This document shows positions 44,459 through 55,027 of a DNA stretch of 64,000 bases, piece by piece. A program made the translations under genes and the position numbers. The notes beneath the pieces were generated by a model. The model had not been told where the DNA came from and did no database searches. It was given only the letters and a program-made list of their open reading frames with translations. The stretch's first letter is position 1. Each line of letters opens with the position of its first letter. Source of the stretch: Acetobacter oeni (GTDB taxonomy: Bacteria > Pseudomonadota > Alphaproteobacteria > Acetobacterales > Acetobacteraceae); the NCBI RefSeq assembly GCF_011516825.1, contig NZ_WOTA01000015.1:1-64000 (forward strand). Direction: 5' to 3'.

Positions 44459-45526
44459 TCAGAATCCCTCGTGCAGCAAAGCAGGTGCAAGCGGGTCAGT
44501 CCCATAATGCCGCAGCCAGCGCACATCGCTTTCATAAAACGAACGGAGGTCGGGAATGCCATTCTTCAGCATCGACAGTCGCTCGACACCCATACCGAAT
44601 GCAAATCCCTGCCATTCTTCGGGATTAAGACCACAGTTCGCCAGAACACGCGGATGAACCATGCCCGACCCGAGCACCTCCAGCCAGTCATCTCCGCCAC
44701 CAATCTCTCCGGTTTTACGCGACCACCCGATGTCGACTTCCATGGAGGGTTCCGTGAATGGAAAATATGATGCGCGAAAGCGAACGGGCAGATCTGGCTT
44801 ACTGAAAAAGACGCGCAGAAATTCAATCAGGCAGCCCTTGAGGTGCCCAAGCGTGATTCCCTGATCAATGACCAGACCTTCGCACTGATGAAACATCGGC
44901 GAATGAGTGGCGTCATGATCCGCGCGATATGTCCGTCCAGGTGCAATAATCCGGATCGGAGGCTTATTTTCAAGCATCGTCCGGATCTGAACGCCTGAAG
45001 TCTGGGTCCTGAGCACCCGGCTGCGTCCGTCCTCCCCGGCAGGAAGATAAAACGTATCGTGATCCGTGCGCGCTGAATGATATTCTGGTGTATTGAGCGC
45101 CGAAAAATTATGCCAGTCTGTTTCGATGTCCGGCCCTTCGGCAATTGAAAACCCCATGGCACCGAAGATGGCGGTAATTTCCTCGACAGCCTGCGTGACC
45201 GGGTGAATGCCACCACGCGCTCTGTCAGTGACAGGAACAGAGACATCCACCCGTTCAGAGACAAGACGGGCATCAAGAGCCGCCGCCCTGATCTCAAGCC
45301 CGCGTGCCTCAATAGCCCGGGTCAGTTCGTCACGCAGACGGTTAAGCTGCGCACCGCGCGTTTTACGCTCTTCGGCATCCATACGACCAAGCTGCTTTAG
45401 CAACTCCGTAAGACGACCGGTCTTTCCGAGAACGCTGACACGGATTGCGTCCCAGGCACGATGCTCAGATGCGTCAGCCAGCGCGCTGAGACACTCTTCC
45501 CGAAGAATATTGACATCATCGCTCAT
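44459..45526 (-). CDS. pheS: phenylalanine-tRNA ligase alpha subunit
   Basis: Catalytic subunit of PheRS, which charges tRNA-Phe. The class II motifs are clear: motif 2 in FHQCEGLVIDQGITLGHLKG, motif 3 near the end in GFAFGMGVERLSML; the N-terminal coiled coil (about residues 1-85) contacts tRNA. Start: the ATG at 45526 with GAGG four bases upstream gives 355 residues; the longer frame to 45622 lacks conservation. The gene heads a minus-strand run of pheT, hisZ, purA and the pseudokinase. Confidence 0.95.
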   Translation of the reverse strand: MSDDVNILREECLSALADASEHRAWDAIRVSVLGKTGRLTELLKQLGRMDAEERKTRGAQLNRLRDELTRAIEARGLEIRAAALDARLVSERVDVSVPVTDRARGGIHPVTQAVEEITAIFGAMGFSIAEGPDIETDWHNFSALNTPEYHSARTDHDTFYLPAGEDGRSRVLRTQTSGVQIRTMLENKPPIRIIAPGRTYRADHDATHSPMFHQCEGLVIDQGITLGHLKGCLIEFLRVFFSKPDLPVRFRASYFPFTEPSMEVDIGWSRKTGEIGGGDDWLEVLGSGMVHPRVLANCGLNPEEWQGFAFGMGVERLSMLKNGIPDLRSFYESDVRWLRHYGTDPLAPALLHEGF

Positions 45527-45777
45527 GTGACCTCGTCCGCATATTGCCTGCCGCCCGCAAAGACGGGCGCCCGTTCTTTCATGCGCGGATAGCCGCTTCA
45601 GAAGCATGAGAAAACCCCTCACCCGGCGATTGCTTCATATCCCGCCCGTGTCGGCCCGGTGGGAACCGCACCCGGCCAGGAAGTAGGGACGGGGTAATAT
45701 CCGCAACACTCTCCGCAGCTTCTGCGACAGATATTGAACAATATTTCCCCAATTTTATTTCCCTGATCCAGCAGGAT

Positions 45778-47949
45778 ATGATGACACGGAATTTTATACA
45801 GACCTCCGGCACAACCGTTTCCCGAAAACTTAAATATCGTAATCTGAAGACATCCGGACGATATATCGCGGCAAGCCTTGCGATCGCGTGCCTTGTTTCA
45901 TTTTCACCGGCAGCCGGCACGACTTCCATATTTACAGTGCCTGAAATCGCAGGCTCGGTTGTCGTTTCGGGGACAGGTGAATCGCTTACCGATATGGCCA
46001 GCGCCATACAGCAGAATACGAACACTCTGACCTCCGAGTCTTCGACCTTAAGTCAGATTTACTCCATGGCCTTAACCGCACTCCAGACATCGGAGCTTGG
46101 CCTGCCGGACGGTCCGGCCGAACTTGATGATTCCGGAAATCTTACGGATCCGGTCGCCACTACTGTGGCGACTGTCAGTGATTACGCGACCATCGGATGG
46201 AATGCCGCACAGACATTCACAACAGACCAGGGGACAAAAACTCAACTCGCCAGTCCGCCAATCGCTTTCAATGACCGGTGGCTGATGGATAACAGCGAAC
46301 CTGATGATTATATGCCCCCGACGCATCTGCGTCTCGGCGGCTCACAGCAGTTCGATAACGTCCCTCTTTTCGTACATAATATTCCTTACGGCGAAGGCAA
46401 TATGGGTATTGTGGAAGGCGTCTATATGCAGTCCGAGAACATGCGCGGCTCAATCGCCGGGGTGGGCGTAGGCGACGCAAATGGTATCGCGACTTATGAC
46501 AATTTCGATGCTGTGGCACGCTATACATATGCCGGCCCGAGTTCACCGATTTTTGTCACGACGGGAACGGCTGTCACCGCACCGGATGGCCTCGCTCACA
46601 TTCCAACATTCACCACCTGGGGGGCGACCTTTTCAAATCCTTTGCCGCTGGCCTGGACGAACTGGATCATATCCCACAATCATACGCGAATGATGACCAA
46701 CGAACTGGGACTCAGTTCAGGGTCGATCCGGACTTATGCCGGTGTCCTGACTGGCTACGACACCAACTCGGACGGTCTGATTACCGAAATTTACACCGAT
46801 GGCTGGCGTCTCTTTCTGCAGTCTGCCGCCACGACCAATCAGATTCCCGGCACAACAACAGCGGATGACTCAACGCCGGGCATCGATACAGTCTGGTCGA
46901 ATTTTACAGATCCGGCGATTATGTTCGGCGTTTACACGAAAGAATTCGGGAACAATGTTATCTGCGACCTGCCGGGGCCAACACCCAACGTGACGCCTGG
47001 TGACGTTAACGATCCCACAGCCAACGCCAACAACCAGAGCCGGAGTTGCGAAGGCATCGAATATGATCTGTGGGATGACGATCAGACAAACAATACGGCC
47101 TACATGCACGGCATAACCGTTGCTTATAGTGGAAGAAGCAATCCCACACTCGAAAGTTACGACATGCTTCTCGCCGGCGGCAATGCCAATATGCTGGAAC
47201 TCGACGGAGAGTGGTACTCGATGAACATCGGCTCCCGCGCATTTTCGTCAGGCAGTTATGGTGGTCCTGCCTACGCGGCGGGTTCTCAGAAAATCGTGGC
47301 GGAGTTTGACCAGTCGAACACACCAGGCACGACAGCAGATGACCGCAGCGCGTCTCATGACATGCGGATGACCATATGGAACACGCGCAACTCCGACGAC
47401 ACGAGCAACACGACCGATTTCGCCGACTTCACGACCAGCCTGGGCGTACAGGTGGATGGCCACGAGGACATCACGGCTCTGACGATGGACGGCACAGTTC
47501 AGGAACATATTGAGTTCAATCCTGCGGCCTATCCGAACGGAATCGCCCTGTGTGGCCAGACTGGGTGTGGCCTCGCCGTTGATATTGCGGGCAATCCAAA
47601 ACTTTACCGCGATACAAATATCCTCAGCGGTAAAGCGCTGTATTTTAATGACGCGAACGACGTTGTGCGCGGTTATCTCTGGGGCGGCTCAGATGGCAAC
47701 ATGCACATTGTGGCCATGCCGGGTGAAAGCACAGAAATCGAGGTTGATGCCAGCCTGCACGTAAACGGTGCCGTGAACGCAACGTCAGATAGCTACTCGG
47801 GACTGCCTGCCAGCGGCTCTTCAACCGGAGACCAGCTTTATTGCACCGATTGCTACTCATCCGCCGGCTCATCCAGCCACAAGGGAATTCCCGTCTGGTG
47901 GAACGGATCAGCATGGACCGATGCTCTCGGGGTTACAGCAGAACACTGA
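45778..47949 (+). CDS. large secreted protein with phage-tail-fibre-like C-terminus
   Basis: A 723-residue exported protein of unknown function. A long basic leader precedes a hydrophobic segment (YIAASLAIACLVSFSPAAG, about residues 29-47), likely a signal sequence. The mature protein is rich in Gly, Asn, Ser, Thr and Asp and poor in Lys, like extracellular beta-structures. The last 60 residues (LHVNGAVNATSDSYSGLPAS, then DQLYCTDCY, then GIPVWWNGSAWTDALG) resemble the C-terminal modules of phage tail and fibre proteins. No phage genes are near. Two ATGs (45778, 45781) follow an AGGA. It could be a surface or biofilm protein. Confidence 0.65.
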   Translation: MMTRNFIQTSGTTVSRKLKYRNLKTSGRYIAASLAIACLVSFSPAAGTTSIFTVPEIAGSVVVSGTGESLTDMASAIQQNTNTLTSESSTLSQIYSMALTALQTSELGLPDGPAELDDSGNLTDPVATTVATVSDYATIGWNAAQTFTTDQGTKTQLASPPIAFNDRWLMDNSEPDDYMPPTHLRLGGSQQFDNVPLFVHNIPYGEGNMGIVEGVYMQSENMRGSIAGVGVGDANGIATYDNFDAVARYTYAGPSSPIFVTTGTAVTAPDGLAHIPTFTTWGATFSNPLPLAWTNWIISHNHTRMMTNELGLSSGSIRTYAGVLTGYDTNSDGLITEIYTDGWRLFLQSAATTNQIPGTTTADDSTPGIDTVWSNFTDPAIMFGVYTKEFGNNVICDLPGPTPNVTPGDVNDPTANANNQSRSCEGIEYDLWDDDQTNNTAYMHGITVAYSGRSNPTLESYDMLLAGGNANMLELDGEWYSMNIGSRAFSSGSYGGPAYAAGSQKIVAEFDQSNTPGTTADDRSASHDMRMTIWNTRNSDDTSNTTDFADFTTSLGVQVDGHEDITALTMDGTVQEHIEFNPAAYPNGIALCGQTGCGLAVDIAGNPKLYRDTNILSGKALYFNDANDVVRGYLWGGSDGNMHIVAMPGESTEIEVDASLHVNGAVNATSDSYSGLPASGSSTGDQLYCTDCYSSAGSSSHKGIPVWWNGSAWTDALGVTAEH

Positions 47950-47982
47950 CAGTCCTGTATTTTACGTAATGAGTATCGATGA

Positions 47983-49194
<1,212 letters not shown>

Positions 49195-49361
49195 AGCGCG
49201 GAGCCGTTAATCCGGACTTTGCGTATCGGCATGCCTGCATCCCGATTGAAACGGCACTGCTCTTCCTCCACATTATCAGTCAAAGCTGTGCTGTGAGCGG
49301 GTGAGGGCATCTCCCCATCGCCCGCCCGGGACGGGGAAAACAGATACGGAGGCGTGAGATC

Positions 49362-50090
49362 GTGACCTGTTCATCGCGTCATCCTCAGTTCTTCTATACA
49401 ACCGCTCCCCTCCCCTGCCCGTACCTTCCGGACAGGCTTGAGCGAAAAGTCGTCACCGATCTCGCTGGTGTCGACGCAGAGGCCCTGCACGAACGACTCT
49501 CACGTTCTGGTTTCCGCCGAAGCCATACAATCGCTTATGCGCCGGTATGCAATGGCTGCAATGCGTGCGTCCCGATCCGCATTCCCGTGAGCCGGTTTCA
49601 GCCTGGCCGCACACAACGCAGAATAATGAAGCTGAATTCAGACATCAAAGGTTGCGAGATGCCGGCCAGGGCAACTACGGACCAGTATGTTCTGTTCAGA
49701 AAGTATCAGGCCGCGCGTCATGCCGACGGCGACATGGCCGGAATGAGCTTCAGCGATTACCGGTCGATGGTCGAGGATACTCCCATCGATACATTTGTTG
49801 TCGAATTCCGGACACCCGATGATCACCTCACCGGAGTGAGTCTGGTAGACAGGCTGGGAGACGGGTTTTCAGCTGTCTACAGTTTCTATGATCCGGCTGC
49901 CGCAACGCGATCACCTGGCAGCTTTGCAATCATGTGGCTGATCGAACGCGCCCGAATGCAGCAATTGCCTTACGTCTATCTCGGCTACTGGATCGCCCGG
50001 AGCAACAAAATGTCTTACAAATCCAATTTCCGACCGGCAGAAATTCTATCGCGCGGAATGTGGCGTGTTCTTGATACCGCAGAACCATAG
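49362..50090 (+). CDS. bpt: aspartate/glutamate leucyltransferase (Bpt)
   Basis: Transfers Leu (or Arg) from aminoacyl-tRNA onto N-terminal acidic residues, marking proteins for the ClpAP N-degron pathway. The protein begins QFFYTTAPLPCPYLPDR, then the conserved cysteine cluster APVCNGCNACVPIRIPVSRF, and ends with YVYLGYWIARSNKMSYKSNFRPAE, all diagnostic of Bpt/ATE1-like enzymes. 242 residues. Initiation is GTG at 49362, nine bases after GGAGG. Confidence 0.93.
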   Translation: MTCSSRHPQFFYTTAPLPCPYLPDRLERKVVTDLAGVDAEALHERLSRSGFRRSHTIAYAPVCNGCNACVPIRIPVSRFQPGRTQRRIMKLNSDIKGCEMPARATTDQYVLFRKYQAARHADGDMAGMSFSDYRSMVEDTPIDTFVVEFRTPDDHLTGVSLVDRLGDGFSAVYSFYDPAAATRSPGSFAIMWLIERARMQQLPYVYLGYWIARSNKMSYKSNFRPAEILSRGMWRVLDTAEP

Positions 50091-50214
50091 GCATGCATCA
50101 TTCACGAAAACCGGCCCGCTGCGATAGCCGTTCGGGTTTGCGTGACAGGCGGCCCTCTGGTCTCTAAACTTGGCAAGCCCGATACACGGGTCGTGCAGTT
50201 TCGGAGGGCACATC

Positions 50215-50895
50215 ATGCGTATACTTCTCGTTGAAGATGACCCGACCGTCCGGAGCTTCGTCGCAAAAGGCCTGACAGAGACAGGCCACCTGGTGGAACA
50301 GGCAGACAATGGCAAAGACGGGCTCTTCCTCGCAGTCAGTGAAAAATTCGATGTCATTATTCTCGATCGCATGCTGCCCGGTGGTATTGACGGACTTCGT
50401 ATTCTCGAAACACTTCGCGCCCAGTCAAACGCAACGCCGGTTCTGATCCTGTCGGCACTGGCTGACGTCGATGACCGGGTGGCGGGCCTCAAATCCGGCA
50501 GTGACGATTACCTCACCAAGCCCTTTGCCTTCTCGGAGCTCCTTGCCCGGGTCGAAGCACTTGGACGCCGAGGTCGCAACGAAGCTGCTCCTCAGACCAA
50601 ACTGGAAGTGGGCGGTCTGGAAATGGACCTTCTGTCGCGCAGCGTCCGTCGGGACGGACAAAAAATCGATCTGCAACCGAGAGAGTTTCGTCTTCTGGAA
50701 TTTCTCATGCGCCATGCCGGACAGGTCGTAACCCGTACAATGCTTCTGGAGGGCGTGTGGGACTATCACTTCGACCCGCAAACCAATGTTATCGATGTGC
50801 ATGTCTCCCGCCTGCGTCAGAAAGTTGACAAACCGTTTTCTCAGCCGCTGATTCAGACGGTCCGCAATTCCGGTTATATGTTGCGGGCGGATTAA
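50215..50895 (+). CDS. OmpR-family response regulator
   Basis: A 227-residue two-component regulator. Receiver domain: acidic pair D8/D9, phospho-acceptor D51 in IILDRMLPG, K102 in YLTKPF. The C-terminal winged-helix domain ends with VHVSRLRQKVDKPFSQPLIQTVRNSGYML. The ATG at 50215 follows GGAGGG. The cognate sensor gene lies 110 bases downstream on the same strand. No target is evident. Confidence 0.93.
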   Translation: MRILLVEDDPTVRSFVAKGLTETGHLVEQADNGKDGLFLAVSEKFDVIILDRMLPGGIDGLRILETLRAQSNATPVLILSALADVDDRVAGLKSGSDDYLTKPFAFSELLARVEALGRRGRNEAAPQTKLEVGGLEMDLLSRSVRRDGQKIDLQPREFRLLEFLMRHAGQVVTRTMLLEGVWDYHFDPQTNVIDVHVSRLRQKVDKPFSQPLIQTVRNSGYMLRAD

Positions 50896-51005
50896 ATCGT
50901 GAGAGGAAGCCCCGCAATACGGCCTGTCAGTCCGGACCCACAGCACGAAGAAATACAGACTGTTCGAAAAAAGCGCGCCGGGAGCTCCGGCAATGGCAAT
51001 GGGGG

Positions 51006-52574
51006 GTGATTCCATCCCGCCCCTCACAGGACCGGCAGACCGGACGCAGCGACACCAAAAAAATCCGGCGTTTTTCCTATGCGGCTCTTCGTCATCACAT
51101 CGGCGGACTGCGGTCTGCCGGCGTCCGCTTTGCACTCGGTTACGCTGTTTTGTTCTGGGTTTCAGCGGTCCTGTTTCTTTCCGTCATCTGGTGGGGAACA
51201 GCCGGATTACTGGAGCGTCAGGTCGAAGCCTCGGTGTCGGCCGATGCCCGTGCCCTGTCCGAACGATGGACGGACGGCGGACTTTCCGCCCTGGCGCTGA
51301 CAATTGAGGACCGTCTGGAAGACAATGTCGATGACGATGCTCTCTACCTTCTTGTTGATCCGAAGAATCAACGCGTAGCAGGAAATCTTTCAGTATGGCC
51401 GGCCGACGTCGCTATGAGCGGGGTCTGGTACCAGCTCACGATCCGTAGAGCCGGTTCACGCGGCGTCGCCGAAGTGCAGGCCTTCGATCTGCCCAGCGGT
51501 TACCGGTTGCTGGTTGGCCGCGACGTACGCGGGCGTACTAATCTGCGCAGATTACTGACAGACACTCTGCTTTGGGCATGGGTTGTCATCACGATTCTGA
51601 CATTTGTCGGAGCGCTCCTCGTACGAAATATGTTCCGCCGGATGATCTCTTCGATCGCCCGGACGACTTCAGCTATCGCACACGGAGATATGAGCCGACG
51701 CATGGCTCTTTCCGGACGAGGTGATGAACTTGATGAAGTCGCGGAAGCAATCAATGAGATGCTGGACCGCATCGCGCGTCTGATGGACGGCGTGAAGCAG
51801 GTCTCCAATGCGATTGCCCACGATCTCCGCACTCCCATTACCCGTGCGCGCGCTCAACTCGAATACGCGGCCTTACATGCCCATGATGAAGCTGGCTTGC
51901 GGTCAGCAATCGAAAACGGTGTCAGTGATCTCGACAATATTACAGCAGTATTCGAAGCTCTTCTGCGGATCGCACAGATCGAGGCGGGATCGAGGCGGTC
52001 CGCTTTCGCGTCATTCGACCTCATTCCAGTCCTGCAGGACATCGTCGAACTCTATGAGCCCGTCGCAGATGAGCAGTCGATCCGCATTATTCCGCGAATG
52101 CCGGGCCACTTACCTTTTTACGGCGATCGCTCCATGATTCAGCAGGCTGCTTCTAATCTTCTCGATAATGCAATAAAATTTTCACCACATGGAGGAACGA
52201 TAACCGTTTCCGCGGCAATCGGCCCCGAGTTGTCCTATGATGGAAAAGCAGACGGACAGACGGTGACCGTTGCCGTCACGGATGAAGGTGTCGGTATGAG
52301 CGAAGCCGACCTCGAACGCGCTTCCGAACGCTTTTTTCGTGCTGACTCAGCCCGAAATACACCTGGCTCAGGCCTTGGCCTCTCCCTTGTCCAGGCTATA
52401 GCACAGCTGCATGGCGGCACTCTTCAGTTTGTACGCCGCTCTCCCGGACTGGCAGTGGAAATGCAGCTTCCCCTGTGCGGCACATCCAGAATGCCCCCCG
52501 TTCCGGACATGACGCAGGATTCACAGTCTTCTCATCCTCCGGATATGCCGATGATGATAGAGAACCACATATGA
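51006..52574 (+). CDS. membrane sensor histidine kinase
   Basis: A 522-residue kinase, partner of the upstream OmpR regulator. Two membrane helices (FALGYAVLFWVSAVLFLSVIWWG near 42-64 and LLWAWVVITILTFVGALLV near 188-206) flank a periplasmic loop of about 120 residues. HAMP region, then the H-box NAIAHDLRTPITRARAQL with H272, N-box NLLDNAIKFSPHGG, G1 DEGVGM and G2 GSGLGLSLV. The C-terminal 25 residues are Pro/Met-rich. GTG at 51006 is the most upstream reasonable start. Confidence 0.92.
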   Translation: MIPSRPSQDRQTGRSDTKKIRRFSYAALRHHIGGLRSAGVRFALGYAVLFWVSAVLFLSVIWWGTAGLLERQVEASVSADARALSERWTDGGLSALALTIEDRLEDNVDDDALYLLVDPKNQRVAGNLSVWPADVAMSGVWYQLTIRRAGSRGVAEVQAFDLPSGYRLLVGRDVRGRTNLRRLLTDTLLWAWVVITILTFVGALLVRNMFRRMISSIARTTSAIAHGDMSRRMALSGRGDELDEVAEAINEMLDRIARLMDGVKQVSNAIAHDLRTPITRARAQLEYAALHAHDEAGLRSAIENGVSDLDNITAVFEALLRIAQIEAGSRRSAFASFDLIPVLQDIVELYEPVADEQSIRIIPRMPGHLPFYGDRSMIQQAASNLLDNAIKFSPHGGTITVSAAIGPELSYDGKADGQTVTVAVTDEGVGMSEADLERASERFFRADSARNTPGSGLGLSLVQAIAQLHGGTLQFVRRSPGLAVEMQLPLCGTSRMPPVPDMTQDSQSSHPPDMPMMIENHI

Positions 52575-52969
52575 AACATGCGATTCTCCTGATCGTTATG
52601 CCTGCTATGGTTCTCGAATTGTGTGGTGCTGCAGATGATCAGAGTACAGAGCGGGCGTCACCTGCTGTTTTCACAACCAGTCAGAACGTGTCTTCCCCGA
52701 ACCAGGATGCAGCCACAGTCCGGATGGCTAGAGAGCATCAGGATAGTGACGGAGTGGATCAGGAGCACGGAATTGTGGTGACGTCTGACAGTCGTGACTT
52801 CTGCTCACGACTGATCCACGTCATTGATGAACGTGGAAATGAAGCCATCAACTCAGTTCGTACACTGCGGCATGAAGGTCAGCGCCTGTGCGACGAAGGT
52901 CACGTAAGGTTGGGCCTGGCACGTCTCAGAGAGGCGATTATCGCCCTTAAGGGCAAGGATCATCAATGA
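52571..52969 (+). CDS. small exported protein in the two-component cluster
   Basis: A 132-residue protein of unknown family with an N-terminal hydrophobic segment (MKHAILLIVMPAMVLELCGA), an Asp/Gln-rich middle and a helical C-terminus with two cysteines (DFCSRLI and GQRLCDEG), which could form a disulfide in the periplasm. Its ATG overlaps the kinase stop by four bases and its own stop overlaps the next gene, so all three are translationally coupled. An accessory role to the sensor is inference. Confidence 0.7.
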   Translation: MKHAILLIVMPAMVLELCGAADDQSTERASPAVFTTSQNVSSPNQDAATVRMAREHQDSDGVDQEHGIVVTSDSRDFCSRLIHVIDERGNEAINSVRTLRHEGQRLCDEGHVRLGLARLREAIIALKGKDHQ

Positions 52970-53664
52970 AATTTTTCAAACTTGCTGCTGTTATTGCGAC
53001 TGCTGCCTGCCTGTATTTCAGCAAAAATGCCACCGCCAACGATATCTCCGGCGCTCCAGAAGCCGCCGGAACAAGGCTGCACGTCACAGGTTTCGCATCT
53101 CTGGAAGCCCCTCCGGATGTCGTCACAGCAACACTGACCGCACATGCAAACGGCGGCAGCGCAAGCAGTGTTCAGGCTGAAACAAATGAAATGTCTCACA
53201 AAGTTATGGCTCTGGTGCGGAATACAAGTGATGTAACCGCTTCCGCGAGTGCCTATTCTGTGTTTCAGAACGGATCGACTAATGACAACACCCGGAAAAA
53301 CTGGGAGGCACGCCAGACAATCTTTATAAAATCAAAAAATGCAGAAACATTGCTGCCTCTTATCGGCCACCTTCAGTCAGCTGGTCTGCTTCTTGAAGGT
53401 ATGAACTGGTCGTTATCCGATGATCATCGAAAGACTCTCACGCGCGAAGCCGAAAAACTGGCCATAAAAGATATGCTACTCCACGCCAATGATATCGCAG
53501 GCGAACTTTCGCTGAAAGTCGGAACGGTTGCCGACGTCACAGTTGACGAGATTATACCTTCCCATCCCGTCATGTTTATGGCCCGCTCAGCAGCAACTCC
53601 GGTTTCGACGCCTGAAATACAGAAAATAACAGCGACTGTAAGGGCTGTTCTGATGCTCAGGTAA
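52966..53664 (+). CDS. SIMPL-domain (DUF541) exported protein
   Basis: A 232-residue protein with a signal peptide (MKFFKLAAVIATAACLYFSKNATA) and the SIMPL/DUF541 domain found in many outer-membrane or periplasmic proteins: LHVTGFASLEAPPDVVTATL at the start of the domain, and the repeat region with LSLKVGTVADVTVDE. Function of the domain is poorly known. ATG overlaps the previous stop (ATGA), giving a four-gene regulatory cluster. Confidence 0.83.
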   Translation: MKFFKLAAVIATAACLYFSKNATANDISGAPEAAGTRLHVTGFASLEAPPDVVTATLTAHANGGSASSVQAETNEMSHKVMALVRNTSDVTASASAYSVFQNGSTNDNTRKNWEARQTIFIKSKNAETLLPLIGHLQSAGLLLEGMNWSLSDDHRKTLTREAEKLAIKDMLLHANDIAGELSLKVGTVADVTVDEIIPSHPVMFMARSAATPVSTPEIQKITATVRAVLMLR

Positions 53665-53726
53665 ACCTGTCGCTTCCCAGATAACCTTTTCATCACCCGC
53701 AGCAGATACAATTACCGAAACAATAA

Positions 53727-54305
53727 TCAGATGGACACATTCGCACCGAGCACTTTAAGAAATTGTGCCAGCCATGCAGGATGTGCCGGCCACGCTGGCG
53801 CGGTAACAAGCTGATCGTCTGTTATGGCTTCCGTAACCGGAATATCCGCATAAACTCCTCCGGCTATTTCGACCTCGGGCCGGCACGCAGGATATGCAGA
53901 AACCCGCCGCCCTTTTACCAGGCCGGCCACCGTCAGAATCTGAATCCCGTGACAGATGCAGGCAATCGGACGATCAGAAAACGCCTTAACCATTGAAATA
54001 ACTTTTGCATCCAGCCGCAGATATTCCGGCATACGGCCGCCGGGAACAATCAGACCAATATAATCATCAGTATTAATCGCATCAAAGTCGGCGGTCAGAG
54101 CAAAGTTATGCCCCGGCTTTTCACTGTAAGTCTGAGCACCTTCGAAATCATGAATAGCGGTGATAACCGTCTCGCCCCTTTTTTTACCCGGAGAAACGAC
54201 ATCGACGCTATATCCGACCATTTGAAGTGCCTGAAAAGGCACCATTATTTCGTAATCCTCCACATAATCACCGGCCAGCATAAGCAGTCTGATTTCATTT
54301 GCCAT
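53727..54305 (-). CDS. DJ-1/PfpI-family protein
   Basis: Member of the DJ-1/PfpI superfamily, which includes proteases, glyoxalases and stress proteins. The nucleophile elbow is [10 protein letters not shown] with C118 followed by H119; the acidic residue of the YVEDYE segment (about 14-19) lies near it in the fold. 192 residues, cytosolic. It starts 11 bases after moaB ends, so the two share a transcript. The exact activity cannot be assigned from these motifs. Confidence 0.87.
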   Translation of the reverse strand: MANEIRLLMLAGDYVEDYEIMVPFQALQMVGYSVDVVSPGKKRGETVITAIHDFEGAQTYSEKPGHNFALTADFDAINTDDYIGLIVPGGRMPEYLRLDAKVISMVKAFSDRPIACICHGIQILTVAGLVKGRRVSAYPACRPEVEIAGGVYADIPVTEAITDDQLVTAPAWPAHPAWLAQFLKVLGANVSI

Positions 54306-54316
54306 TCTGGCGATCC

Positions 54317-54847
54317 CTATCGTTCCTGGAGGCGAGGCATCAGCTCAACGAAATTACATGGCGTGTGACGGCTATCGAGCTGGAATACCAGAATATCGTC
54401 CCAGCCATCTTTCACGGCACCGCTCGAACCCGGAAGAGCGAACAGATATGTACCATGCGCAACACCTGCCAGCGCACGGGACTGAATCGTCGATGTGCCA
54501 ATTTTTTTGTAAGACAACATCCGGAACAATTCACCAAATCCCTCAATGTGCTTTTCCAGAACGTGATCAAATGCTTCAGGAGTAACGTCGCGACCTGTCA
54601 CGCCAGTTCCACCATTTGTGATGATGACGTCAATTTCCGGATCGGCTATCCATTTTTCAAGCTGTCTGACCAGCTTTCCAACATCATCTTTTTCGATACA
54701 CCGATCAGCGATAACATGTCCGGCCGCTTCAACCCGCCCGGCAAGCACTTTACCGGATGTATCGGTTTCGAGAGTGCGCGTATCCGAGACCGTCATAATC
54801 GCAATGCGGACGGACAAAAACGGTTTTGAGTGATCGAGACGTGTCAT
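54317..54847 (-). CDS. moaB: molybdenum cofactor biosynthesis protein B
   Basis: MoaB/MogA-type protein that binds molybdopterin and adenylylates it. The signature [15 protein letters not shown] (about residues 98-112) and the later [16 protein letters not shown] are typical. 176 residues. It heads a two-gene unit with the PfpI-like gene. MoaB rather than MogA is favoured by size and by [13 protein letters not shown] near the N-terminus. Confidence 0.92.
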   Translation of the reverse strand: MTRLDHSKPFLSVRIAIMTVSDTRTLETDTSGKVLAGRVEAAGHVIADRCIEKDDVGKLVRQLEKWIADPEIDVIITNGGTGVTGRDVTPEAFDHVLEKHIEGFGELFRMLSYKKIGTSTIQSRALAGVAHGTYLFALPGSSGAVKDGWDDILVFQLDSRHTPCNFVELMPRLQER

Positions 54848-55027
54848 AAATGCAAGGTATCGCCATAGCAGCGACCCGCGTCAACTTTCATGCAAAAATG
54901 TCACGCAATGATGTTTTTTGCCTGATCTCATCGCAAAAAGTCTTCGCAGCATGTTACAAGCTCAACGATCCGCAAGAGATCATCGCACTAACCGCGCAAA
55001 AATAACATGCAGCAGAGCTGAAACTTT

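Noticed and set aside
46000..47949. Prophage tail region
   Set aside because: Only one tail-fibre-like module is present; no capsid, terminase, integrase or other phage gene lies near.
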